A DNA stretch of 8,182 nucleotides from Chloroflexota bacterium. Lineage in GTDB: Bacteria > Chloroflexota > Anaerolineae > Anaerolineales > UBA11579. Within the stretch, counting starts at the first letter, position 1; every line of letters starts with the position of its first letter. Both the position numbers and the translations under genes were made by a program. The stretch covers positions 1-8,182 of the forward strand of contig QKGK01000311.1 of the NCBI GenBank assembly GCA_003250455.1, in the 5' to 3' direction. Shown here one piece after another: positions 1 to 5,905 of this stretch. The notes under the pieces were generated by a model. That model ran no database searches. It saw only the letters and a program-made list of their open reading frames with translations, and had not been told where the DNA came from.

Positions 1-21
1 AAGTTCCTGTAAGTTTGGAAA

Positions 22-57
22 TATTCGGGGTGTAGGGTAAACCCTACACCCCGAAAT
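22..57 (+). terminator. Perfect 17-bp hairpin upstream of dppB
   Basis: The arms at 22-38 and 41-57 are perfectly complementary over 17 bp, leaving only AA between them, so in RNA a loop of about 4 bases would form. The GC-rich core is CGGGGTGTAGGGT. The following bases (AAATCTCTTGTTTT) are not a good uridine tract, so it is a weak candidate for a classical rho-independent terminator. In many Dpp/Opp operons a strong hairpin between the binding-protein gene and the first permease gene gives partial termination or protects the upstream mRNA 3' end. That role fits here but is inferred, because the upstream gene is outside the window. No convincing promoter is seen between this hairpin and dppB. 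Confidence 0.6.
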
Positions 58-98
58 AAATCTCTTGTTTTACACATTTATCGTAATCAGGAAAAAAC

Positions 99-1121
99 AT
101 GTCCAACTCGCTTAGAAACTTCCTTATTACCCGTTTGCTGCTCACCATCCCAATGGTGTGGTTCTTGATCACCGTTGTATTTGTGGTGATGCGCGTGTTA
201 CCCGGAGACCCCATCCGTTCTCAGCTTGGTCCCAAAGCCACTGCAGAGCAGGTGGAGTTGATCCGCATCCGCATGGGTTTGGATAAACCCCTGATCGTCC
301 AGTATGGCGAATTTTTATGGGATGTGGTCACCCTGGATTTTGGAAATGCCCTTACACTAGGGGAACGCCCCATCCGGGACGAATTGGGTGAGAAACTGCC
401 CGCCACCATTGAATTGACCGTTCCAGCGATTATCTTCACCGCTGTTTTTGGAATTTTTAGCGGCGCGTATGCAGCTAAAAACAGAAAGAAACTCCCTGAC
501 TATGGCTTGAGGCTGTTTAGCGTTTTTATATATTCCATCCCTATCTTTTTCCTGGGGCTGATCTTCCAGATCGTCTTCTCGGTGTGGTTGGGATGGCTGC
601 CCCTGTATGGGCGCCTTGACCCCCTGGTGCAGGTGAATTTTGTTTCCCCCACCAATTTTTATGTGATCGATGCCCTGGTGACCAGAGACTGGGTGGCGTT
701 CAAGTCGGCTGTGCTGCATCTGATCATGCCCTCTATCACGCTGGGATTGGCGCTCACCGGGGTGTTCATCCGCCTGACACGGGTGAACATGATCGAAACC
801 CTGCAGTCCGACTTCATTACCGCCGGGAGAGCCAGAGGGCTTTCGGAGCGGCGATTGGCATACCGCCATGCGCTGCGGAATGTATTTATCCCCATTCTCA
901 CCCTGATCGGGCTGCAGTTTGCCATCCTGATCGCCGGAGCGGTGCTGACCGAAACAACCTTCTCGTGGCCGGGTATGGGACGCTATCTGGTGGAAAGGAT
1001 CGAACTGCGGGATTACACGGCTGTTCAGTCCACGGTGGCAGTATTCGCCTTGTTTGTCGCCGGCATCAGCTTGCTGATGGATGTGTTGTACGCATTCATT
1101 GACCCCAGAATTCGTTACTAA
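99..1121 (+). CDS. dppB: Dpp/Opp-type ABC transporter permease (DppB-like)
   Basis: This is one of two inner-membrane permease subunits of an oligopeptide/dipeptide-type (or oligosaccharide) ABC importer. The 340 residues match the usual family length. Visible landmarks are a first membrane helix at about 9-31 followed by the family motif LPGDP (34-38), an extracytoplasmic segment of about 70 residues, and further helices near 105-127, 137-165, 205-226, 262-284 and 308-333. The cytoplasmic EAA-type loop that docks on the ATPase is at about 241-262 (AGRARGLSERR, then HALRN). The C-terminus DPRIRY is typical. The start at 99 is preceded by AGGA (89-92) with a 6-base gap. It is the first gene of the dppBCDF cluster, 11 bases before dppC. 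The general transporter class is secure; the substrate cannot be read from the sequence. Confidence 0.93.
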   Translation: MSNSLRNFLITRLLLTIPMVWFLITVVFVVMRVLPGDPIRSQLGPKATAEQVELIRIRMGLDKPLIVQYGEFLWDVVTLDFGNALTLGERPIRDELGEKLPATIELTVPAIIFTAVFGIFSGAYAAKNRKKLPDYGLRLFSVFIYSIPIFFLGLIFQIVFSVWLGWLPLYGRLDPLVQVNFVSPTNFYVIDALVTRDWVAFKSAVLHLIMPSITLGLALTGVFIRLTRVNMIETLQSDFITAGRARGLSERRLAYRHALRNVFIPILTLIGLQFAILIAGAVLTETTFSWPGMGRYLVERIELRDYTAVQSTVAVFALFVAGISLLMDVLYAFIDPRIRY

Positions 1122-1132
1122 GAGGAACTCTC

Positions 1133-2371
1133 ATGGCAGAAGAACACTTTGAAACGCAAGAACTCCAGGACTGGCAGCTCGATCTTGAAAATGTCGGTTT
1201 TGTCCGGAAATTGTTCCTGGCACGCAAATGGTACGGCGGTGACTGGTGGTTTGTGGCCATCAGCGCAGTGCTGTTGGTGGCAGTGATTATCGTGGGCGTA
1301 TTTCCCCAATGGTTTGCTCCATACGACCCGCGGGCAGAAGTCGGCCCTTCTCTGTTGTCGCCGGGTGAACCTCCCTCGGCCTATGTGCTGATCACTTCCG
1401 CGGATGCAGACGTGACTGAATTACGCGATGTCTCTTCCCGAGAGGACAATATTGGCTTTGTGGTCGGATCGCCTGCCAGCCAGGCCCTGCGCGAAGCAAT
1501 CACCCAGATCAGTGATGAGGACGGCGAAAATTACCAACCACGGTCTCGCAGGTATGAAACCTTTGAGGAATTGTTCGCCGCTTTGGAAGCGGGCGAACTG
1601 AGCGCAGTGGTTGCTTCTGATGGGGAAGCAGAGACCATGCTGGGGGATTATCCTGACCTGAAAATTGCCAGCCCATTACGGGCGGGAGCGGAAAAAGGCT
1701 TCGTTTTGGGTACGAACCAGATCGGCCAGGACGTGTTCAGCCGCATCATCTGGGGAACGCGTATTGCCCTCATCGTGGGGATCGTCTCGGCGGTGGTCGC
1801 CTTTGTGATCGGCGTACCGCTGGGTTTGTTCAGCGGGTTTGTGGGCGGCCCGATCGACCGGGTCCTCACGCTGGTGATGGACAGCCTTTACTCCTTCCCC
1901 GGCCTGATCCTGGCAATTGCGATTACTGCCGTGCTGGGACCTGGCATGGGCAACATCATTGTGGCGATTGCCGTCCTGTACGTGCCGACCTATTTCCGCA
2001 TTGTACGCGGCCAAACCCTGGCAGTGAAAGAAGAGCTGTATGTGGAAGCCGCCCGCAGCCTGGGCGCAACCGCCCGCACCATTTTGGTTAAATACATCTT
2101 CCCGAATGTGATCCCGTCCGTAGTGATCATTTTCTCAGTGAATGTGGCAGATGCCATCCTGACCGAAGCAGGTTTGTCCTTCCTGGGGTTGGGGTTGCCC
2201 CCCGACACCCCGGACTGGGGCATTGATCTGGCAAGGGGCCAGGACTATCTGCGGCGGGCCTGGTGGCTGATCACCTTCCCCGGTGCGATGGTCAGTTTGG
2301 TCACACTGGCTTTCAGTATGTTTGGTGAAAGCCTGGCAGAAATTCTCAACCCAAGATTGGCGGAGTCATAG
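1133..2371 (+). CDS. dppC: Dpp/Opp-type ABC transporter permease (DppC-like) with large extracytoplasmic insert
   Basis: This is the second permease subunit, partner of DppB. Order of parts: an acidic cytoplasmic N-terminus; helix 1 at about 39-60; the family motif FAPYDP (61-66); an insert of about 120 residues (71-190); the motif LGTNQIGQDVFSR (192-204); helices near 207-233, 247-269, 272-291, 322-344 and 378-399; and the C-terminus LNPRL. The EAA loop is at 305-325 (EAARSLGA...). DppC/OppC proteins are usually near 300 residues; here 412, the excess being almost entirely the insert, which normally is a short linker between APYDP and the FGTDxxGRD-like motif. The start is supported by GAGGA (1122-1126), 6 bases before the ATG. 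The reading frame is intact and both flanking motifs are well preserved, so this is an in-frame domain insertion rather than a frameshift or misassembly. Confidence 0.92.
   Translation: MAEEHFETQELQDWQLDLENVGFVRKLFLARKWYGGDWWFVAISAVLLVAVIIVGVFPQWFAPYDPRAEVGPSLLSPGEPPSAYVLITSADADVTELRDVSSREDNIGFVVGSPASQALREAITQISDEDGENYQPRSRRYETFEELFAALEAGELSAVVASDGEAETMLGDYPDLKIASPLRAGAEKGFVLGTNQIGQDVFSRIIWGTRIALIVGIVSAVVAFVIGVPLGLFSGFVGGPIDRVLTLVMDSLYSFPGLILAIAITAVLGPGMGNIIVAIAVLYVPTYFRIVRGQTLAVKEELYVEAARSLGATARTILVKYIFPNVIPSVVIIFSVNVADAILTEAGLSFLGLGLPPDTPDWGIDLARGQDYLRRAWWLITFPGAMVSLVTLAFSMFGESLAEILNPRLAES
1343..1702 (+). other. Inserted domain in DppC resembling lobe II of a type-2 solute-binding protein
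   Basis: This encodes DppC residues 71-190, placed between helix 1 and helix 2, hence outside the membrane. The pattern follows the middle lobe of SBP_bac_3-like binding proteins: a hinge-like strand and linker (YVLITSADADVTELRDV, 84-100) resembling the family's 'VLVV...I.SLADL'; a strand-turn-helix (IGFVVGSPASQALREAI, 107-123) resembling 'VGVQ.GTT...'; RYETFEELFAALEAGELSAV (140-159) resembling 'Y.S.EEAL.AL..GRVDAVV'; then a short strand LKIASP (176-181) and GFVLG (189-193) leading back into the permease. In a full binding protein this lobe is itself an insertion between two hinge strands. The likeness was judged by eye. The fold is inferred and ligand binding is unproven. Confidence 0.6.
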
Positions 2372-2373
2372 TT

Positions 2374-3399
2374 ATGAGCAGCGAGAAAAACGGAAAACCC
2401 GAAGTCCTCTCTGAGGTGCGCGAATTATCTGTCACCTACCACACCCGGCTGGGTCCGGTGAGTGCGGTGGACCGGGTTTCTTTTGATATTTATAAAGGTG
2501 AAATTTTGGGCCTGGTAGGGGAGAGCGGCTGTGGAAAAAGCACGCTGGGCAAGGGGCTGATGCGCATGATCGCCCCTCCGGGAGAGGTCAGCCACGGACA
2601 GCATATCTTCGATGGCGAAGACATCATGCAGTACAACGAGCGCCAGATGCGGGATTTCCGCGGCCGGCGTGTCAGTATGATCTTCCAGGACCCAATGACT
2701 TCGCTGAACCCGGTTCAGCGGGTGGACGAGCATATCATCGAGGCGATCAAGGTGCATGAGCCAGGCACCAAGAAGGCCAATGCCCTGGAGCGGGCAAAGC
2801 AGCTCATCGAGCGTCTGGGTATTCAGGATCGCCGCTTAAGCGATTACCCGCACCAGCTTTCCGGGGGGATGCGTCAGCGCGTGATGATTGGTCTGGGGCT
2901 GGTACTGAACGCCGATCTTATCATCGCCGATGAAGCGACCACTTCGCTGGATGTGATTGTTGAGGCCAAACTTGTCGACCAGCTCAAGCAGATCCGGGAT
3001 GAATTCGGGGTATCGATTTTGATGATCACCCACAATATCGCCCTGGTAGCGCAGGTAGCTGACCGCCTGGCTGTGATGTATGCTGGCCGGATGGTGGAAT
3101 TGGGCGACATCAAAGAGGTCTTTGCCAACCCCAAACATCCGTATACCCAGGGATTGCTGAGCTGCATCCCGACGACAAAAATTGACAAGACGGAAGAGCT
3201 GTATAAAATGCCGGGTGAACCGCCAAACCTGACCCATCCGCCAAAAGGATGCCGGTTCCATCCGCGCTGCCCCCATGCGATGCCGATCTGCTCTCAGAAA
3301 CGGCCAACGCTAAAAGAAGAGGGGGATGGGCATTTTGTCCACTGCTGGCTGTATCAGGATCCTGAACTAGAAGATGAAGGGTTAAACAACGAGGTGTAA
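2374..3399 (+). CDS. dppD: Dpp/Opp-type ABC transporter ATPase (DppD-like)
   Basis: This is one of the two cytoplasmic ATPases powering the importer. Visible motifs are Walker A GESGCGKST (49-57), Q-loop Gln105 in FQDPMTSLNP, signature LSGGMRQR (162-169), Walker B LIIADE (182-187) with catalytic Glu187, and the switch His220 in MITHN. After the ATPase core comes the oligopeptide-transporter C-terminal domain (about 255-330) with the characteristic HPYTQGLL and GCRFHPRCP. Four cysteines (293, 299, 306, 324) lie in the spacing that in some DppD proteins holds an iron-sulfur cluster. The residue after the Walker B glutamate is Ala (ADEATTSLD), where proline is usual. Length (341) is normal. The ATG lies 2 bases after the dppC stop; GGAG (2362-2365) in the end of dppC serves as ribosome site, implying coupled translation. 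Confidence 0.94.
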   Translation: MSSEKNGKPEVLSEVRELSVTYHTRLGPVSAVDRVSFDIYKGEILGLVGESGCGKSTLGKGLMRMIAPPGEVSHGQHIFDGEDIMQYNERQMRDFRGRRVSMIFQDPMTSLNPVQRVDEHIIEAIKVHEPGTKKANALERAKQLIERLGIQDRRLSDYPHQLSGGMRQRVMIGLGLVLNADLIIADEATTSLDVIVEAKLVDQLKQIRDEFGVSILMITHNIALVAQVADRLAVMYAGRMVELGDIKEVFANPKHPYTQGLLSCIPTTKIDKTEELYKMPGEPPNLTHPPKGCRFHPRCPHAMPICSQKRPTLKEEGDGHFVHCWLYQDPELEDEGLNNEV

Positions 3400-3402
3400 T
3401 TC

Positions 3403-4428
3403 ATGCGACAAAACCAGAATAAAAAGGATTCCGGTGTGCTGGTGGATGTGAAAGGACTGAAGAAGTATTTCCCGGTCCAGACCAGTTTTTTGGATACGAT
3501 TTTTTCCAAAGAAATTGATTTCGTCCGGGCGGTGGATGGCGTCACTTTTCAGATCAATAGCGGTGAAGTGTTTGGCCTGGCCGGAGAATCCGGGAGCGGT
3601 AAAACCACGATCGGACGGTTGATCCTCGGCCTGGAAAAAGCCACCGAAGGTTCTATTATTTTTGATGGCGTTGAAATCACCTCGATTGGGCAGGATGAGC
3701 TGCGGGAGATGCGCAGTATGATGCAGGTCATCTTTCAGGATCCAATGGCCTCGCTCAACCCCCGCATGACGATCGGTGAGGCGGTTGGACATGGTTTGGT
3801 GATCCACGACCTGGGTTCCAAGGCGGAAGTCCAGGCCAAGACCCATGCCATCCTGGAAAAAGTGGGATTGATCCCCTCAAACTTTTTCTACAATAAATAC
3901 CCGCACCAAATCTCCGGCGGTCAGCGGCAGCGCGTGGTGATTGCCAGGGCGCTGGTGACCAACCCGATCTTTATTTTGGCTGATGAGCCGATTGCCATGG
4001 CGGACGTCAGTGTGAGAGCGCTGCTGCTGGATTTGTTGATCTATCTGAAAGAAGAATTGGAGCTGACTTATCTATTCATCACGCACGACTTGGCGACTGC
4101 AAAATACATCTGTGACCGCATCGGTGTACTGTACCTGGGTAAGTTTGCTGAACTTGGCCAATTGGAAGATGTTTACAGGAAGCCGCTCCATCCTTACACC
4201 CAGGCGTTGATGGCGGCTGTCCCGGTGCCAAACCCGCTGGAACGGCGCGAAACCGAGATGCCTGAAGGTGAGATCCCGAACCCGATCAACCCGCCCTCGG
4301 GCTGCCGCTTCCATCCGCGCTGCCCGATTGCTGAGGCGATTTGCTCGGCGGAAGAGCCGGAACTGCGGGAGTTGCTGCCAGATCATTTGGTGGCTTGCCA
4401 TTTCGCAGAGCGATTCCTTGACCAGTGA
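3403..4428 (+). CDS. dppF: Dpp/Opp-type ABC transporter ATPase (DppF-like)
   Basis: This is the second ATPase, expected to form a heterodimer with DppD under the DppB-DppC pore. Motifs are Walker A GESGSGKTT (61-69), Q-loop Gln112 in FQDPMASLNP, canonical signature ISGGQRQR (170-177), Walker B IFILADE (189-195) and the switch His228 in FITHD. The D-loop reads AMAD (198-201) instead of the common SALD. That variant keeps the Asp and occurs with archaeal/thermophile-like members (from memory). The C-terminal extension carries HPYTQALM and GCRFHPRCP with cysteines at 301, 307, 314 and 332, as in DppD. The start is 3 bases after the dppD stop, with GAGGTG at 3391-3396 overlapping the end of dppD. 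It is the last gene of the cluster; a terminator follows 29 bases after the stop. Confidence 0.94.
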   Translation: MRQNQNKKDSGVLVDVKGLKKYFPVQTSFLDTIFSKEIDFVRAVDGVTFQINSGEVFGLAGESGSGKTTIGRLILGLEKATEGSIIFDGVEITSIGQDELREMRSMMQVIFQDPMASLNPRMTIGEAVGHGLVIHDLGSKAEVQAKTHAILEKVGLIPSNFFYNKYPHQISGGQRQRVVIARALVTNPIFILADEPIAMADVSVRALLLDLLIYLKEELELTYLFITHDLATAKYICDRIGVLYLGKFAELGQLEDVYRKPLHPYTQALMAAVPVPNPLERRETEMPEGEIPNPINPPSGCRFHPRCPIAEAICSAEEPELRELLPDHLVACHFAERFLDQ

Positions 4429-4457
4429 GTTGGAAAGTAAAATTAAGGTGGATTTTT

Positions 4458-4488
4458 GAAGGGAGAGTGTACACTCTCCCTTCTTTTT
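4458..4488 (+). terminator. Rho-independent terminator after dppF
   Basis: A perfect 26-base palindrome (4458-4483, arms GAAGGGAGAGTGT / ACACTCTCCCTTC) folds into an 11-bp stem with a GTAC loop and is followed directly by five T (4484-4488). On the opposite strand the bases following the stem would be A rather than U, so it works for + strand transcription only. It closes the dpp transcription unit. Confidence 0.9.
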
Positions 4489-4514
4489 GTGTGGCGTTCA
4501 TCATTTTGTAAGAT

Positions 4515-4542
4515 TTGAAAGGTAACACCACGTCTTTCTAAA
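4515..4542 (+). promoter_or_regulatory. Candidate sigma-70-type promoter for the redox gene
   Basis: TTGAAA (4515-4520, 5 of 6 to TTGACA), a 16-base spacer, then TCTAAA (4537-4542, 4 of 6 to TATAAT). It lies between the dppF terminator and the next gene, where a promoter is needed. A start near 4549 would give a leader of about 27 bases containing the AAGGAG site at 4563-4568, which is 7 bases before the ATG. A weaker alternative is TTGTGT (4487-4492) with TAAGAT (4509-4514). Matches were found by eye. Confidence 0.4.
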
Positions 4543-4575
4543 GCATCCAATGTACAAACATCAAGGAGATAATTC

Positions 4576-5760
4576 ATGACCGACGAAATTATTGTATACA
4601 GCACCGTTTGGTGCCCAGACTGCAAGCGGGCGAAGAAATTTTTCAACGACCACCGAATTCAATACCAGAATATCGATATCGAAAAAGATGCGGAAGCCAT
4701 GGCCTACGTGGAGAAGGTGAACAACGGGATGCGCGTGATCCCAACCATCGTTTTCCCGGATGGGAATATCCTAACTGAACCGAGCAATGTTGAACTGGCG
4801 AAACAATTGGGGATCAAAACCACAGCGGACCAGAAATCTTACGATGTGATCGTAATTGGGGCCGGCCCCTCTGGCCTGACAGCGGCCCTGTACTCCTCGC
4901 GTGAGGGTCAGGACGTGCTGGTGATCGAAAAGAGCAGTGTTGGCGGGCAGATCGGCCTGACCCAGATGCTGGAAAATTATCCCGGCTTTGATGAAGGCAT
5001 CAGCGGAGACGAATTGGCAGAACGCCTGGGCAACCAGGCAAAGAAATTTGGGGTAGAGATCTTACAGGCCCAGGCAGTTGAGAAAATCCACCAGGAAGGG
5101 ATGTATTGGCTCGTGGATACCGCCGATGGCTCCACCTATACCACCAAAGCTGTTTTGCTGGCGACCGGCGCACGCTACCGCCGTTTGAATATTCCTGGCG
5201 AGGAACAGCTCACGGGCATCAACGTGCATTACTGTGCTACCTGTGACGGCGCATTTTACAAAGGCAAGAAAGTGCTGGTAATCGGCGGGGGAAACAGCGG
5301 GTTTGAGGAAGGTTTGTTCCTGACGCGATTTGCGGACCAGGTGGATATTGTCGAGTTCCTGCCCAAAGTGAAAGCCAGCCAGTTCCTACAAGACAAAGTG
5401 GAAAGCATGAAGAATATGAATGTCACGGTCAACCATGCCGTCAAAGCTCTCAAGGGGAAGAACCAGTTGGAAGGCATTGTTGTGGTAGATCGGGAAACTG
5501 GGGAAGAAAAAGAATGGGATTATGACGGCGTGTTCGTCTTTATTGGCCTGATGCCCAACTCAGATTTTGTAAAAGATCTTGTCGAGGTGAATGATTATGG
5601 ATTTATCGCTACTGACAAGACCCTGATGACCAACAAGCCTGGTATTTTTGCCAGTGGCGACGTCCGGGCAGAATCCACCAAGCAGGCTGCCGCTGCCGCC
5701 GGAGAAGGGGCTACTGTGGCATTGATGATCCGCCAGTATCTTGAGGAAAATTACAGCTAA
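4576..5760 (+). CDS. Mycoredoxin/glutaredoxin-thioredoxin reductase (TrxB/AhpF-type) fusion
   Basis: This is a cytosolic single-chain disulfide reductase. Residues 1-80 form a glutaredoxin-like domain: active site WCPDC (Cys13, Cys16), then NIDIEKDAEA, and NNGMRVIPTIVFPDG with the cis-Pro of the fold (Pro56). This follows the pattern of actinobacterial mycoredoxin. Residues 88-394 are a thioredoxin-reductase-like flavoprotein: FAD motif GAGPSG (95-100), GGQIG (123-127), ATGAR (196-200), redox site CATC (Cys220, Cys223) followed by DG, nucleotide-binding GGGNSG (237-242), and the C-terminal FAD motif SGDVR (360-364). The HRRD..R motif of NADPH-dependent TrxB is absent; VEFLPKVKASQ (259-269) instead matches the AhpF pattern, pointing to NADH. 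Electrons probably pass from NADH through FAD and CATC to CPDC and then to an unknown acceptor. TrxB alone is about 310-320 residues and AhpF about 520 with two N-terminal thioredoxin folds; this protein, at 394, has one. The start follows a strong AAGGAG with a 7-base gap. No AhpC or peroxiredoxin gene is nearby. Confidence 0.9.
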   Translation: MTDEIIVYSTVWCPDCKRAKKFFNDHRIQYQNIDIEKDAEAMAYVEKVNNGMRVIPTIVFPDGNILTEPSNVELAKQLGIKTTADQKSYDVIVIGAGPSGLTAALYSSREGQDVLVIEKSSVGGQIGLTQMLENYPGFDEGISGDELAERLGNQAKKFGVEILQAQAVEKIHQEGMYWLVDTADGSTYTTKAVLLATGARYRRLNIPGEEQLTGINVHYCATCDGAFYKGKKVLVIGGGNSGFEEGLFLTRFADQVDIVEFLPKVKASQFLQDKVESMKNMNVTVNHAVKALKGKNQLEGIVVVDRETGEEKEWDYDGVFVFIGLMPNSDFVKDLVEVNDYGFIATDKTLMTNKPGIFASGDVRAESTKQAAAAAGEGATVALMIRQYLEENYS

Positions 5761-5787
5761 ATCCCAATAACATATTGAAGATATGAT

Positions 5788-5828
5788 AAAGGCGCTTGTC
5801 AGCATTTGTGTTTTGACAAGCGCCTTTT
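5788..5828 (+). terminator. Terminator hairpin after the redox fusion gene
   Basis: Arms AAAGGCGCTTGTCA (5788-5801) and TGACAAGCGCCTTT (5814-5827) pair perfectly over 14 bp around a 12-base loop. The run of T at 5825-5828 forms the base of the stem and is short, so termination may be incomplete. The stem starts 27 bases after the stop codon. AAA at the left base gives a short U run for the opposite strand too, so weak bidirectional action is possible. Confidence 0.75.
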
Positions 5829-5841
5829 GGCATGATAAACT
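5813..5841 (+). promoter_or_regulatory. Candidate promoter for the adoK-ahcY operon, inside the terminator arm
   Basis: A perfect -35 consensus TTGACA (5813-5818), a 17-base spacer, and a -10 TAAACT (5836-5841, 4 of 6) preceded by the extended -10 TG at 5833-5834. The -35 lies in the 3' arm of the preceding terminator. Transcription would start near 5848 and give a leader of about 58 bases. The match was found by eye and the start site is an inference. Confidence 0.5.
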
Positions 5842-5855
5842 TGATGCGCAATTTT

Positions 5856-5884
5856 AATGGCGCTCTCTCCGAGAGGGCGTCATT
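5856..5884 (+). promoter_or_regulatory. Leader hairpin upstream of adoK
   Basis: Arms AATGGCGCTCTCT (5856-5868) and AGAGGGCGTCATT (5872-5884) pair over 13 bp around the loop CCG. Two pairs (5860/5880 and 5864/5876) are G-U in + strand RNA and would be A-C mismatches on the other strand, so the structure belongs to the + transcript. It sits just downstream of the candidate promoter and 11 bases before the ribosome site. It lacks a U tract, so it is more likely an mRNA-stability or translation element than a terminator. Confidence 0.5.
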
Positions 5885-5905
5885 TGTCTGTGAAAGGGAA
5901 GTATG

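Noticed and set aside
357..869. Open frame of 170 codons on the - strand
   Set aside because: It is antisense to dppB, has low-complexity polar composition, no ribosome site and no recognisable domain.
1343..1702. The dppC insert as a frameshift, intein or inserted mobile sequence
   Set aside because: The frame is open across both junctions, the flanking permease motifs are intact, there are no terminal repeats, and no intein-type Cys/His-Asn splice residues are seen at the borders.
4458..4483. Perfect palindrome as a repressor operator
   Set aside because: Its position just after dppF and the directly following T5 tract fit an intrinsic terminator better.
5856..5884. Known SAH or SAM riboswitch upstream of adoK-ahcY
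   Set aside because: The leader is too short and forms one simple stem-loop; the conserved cores and pseudoknots of these riboswitches cannot be placed.
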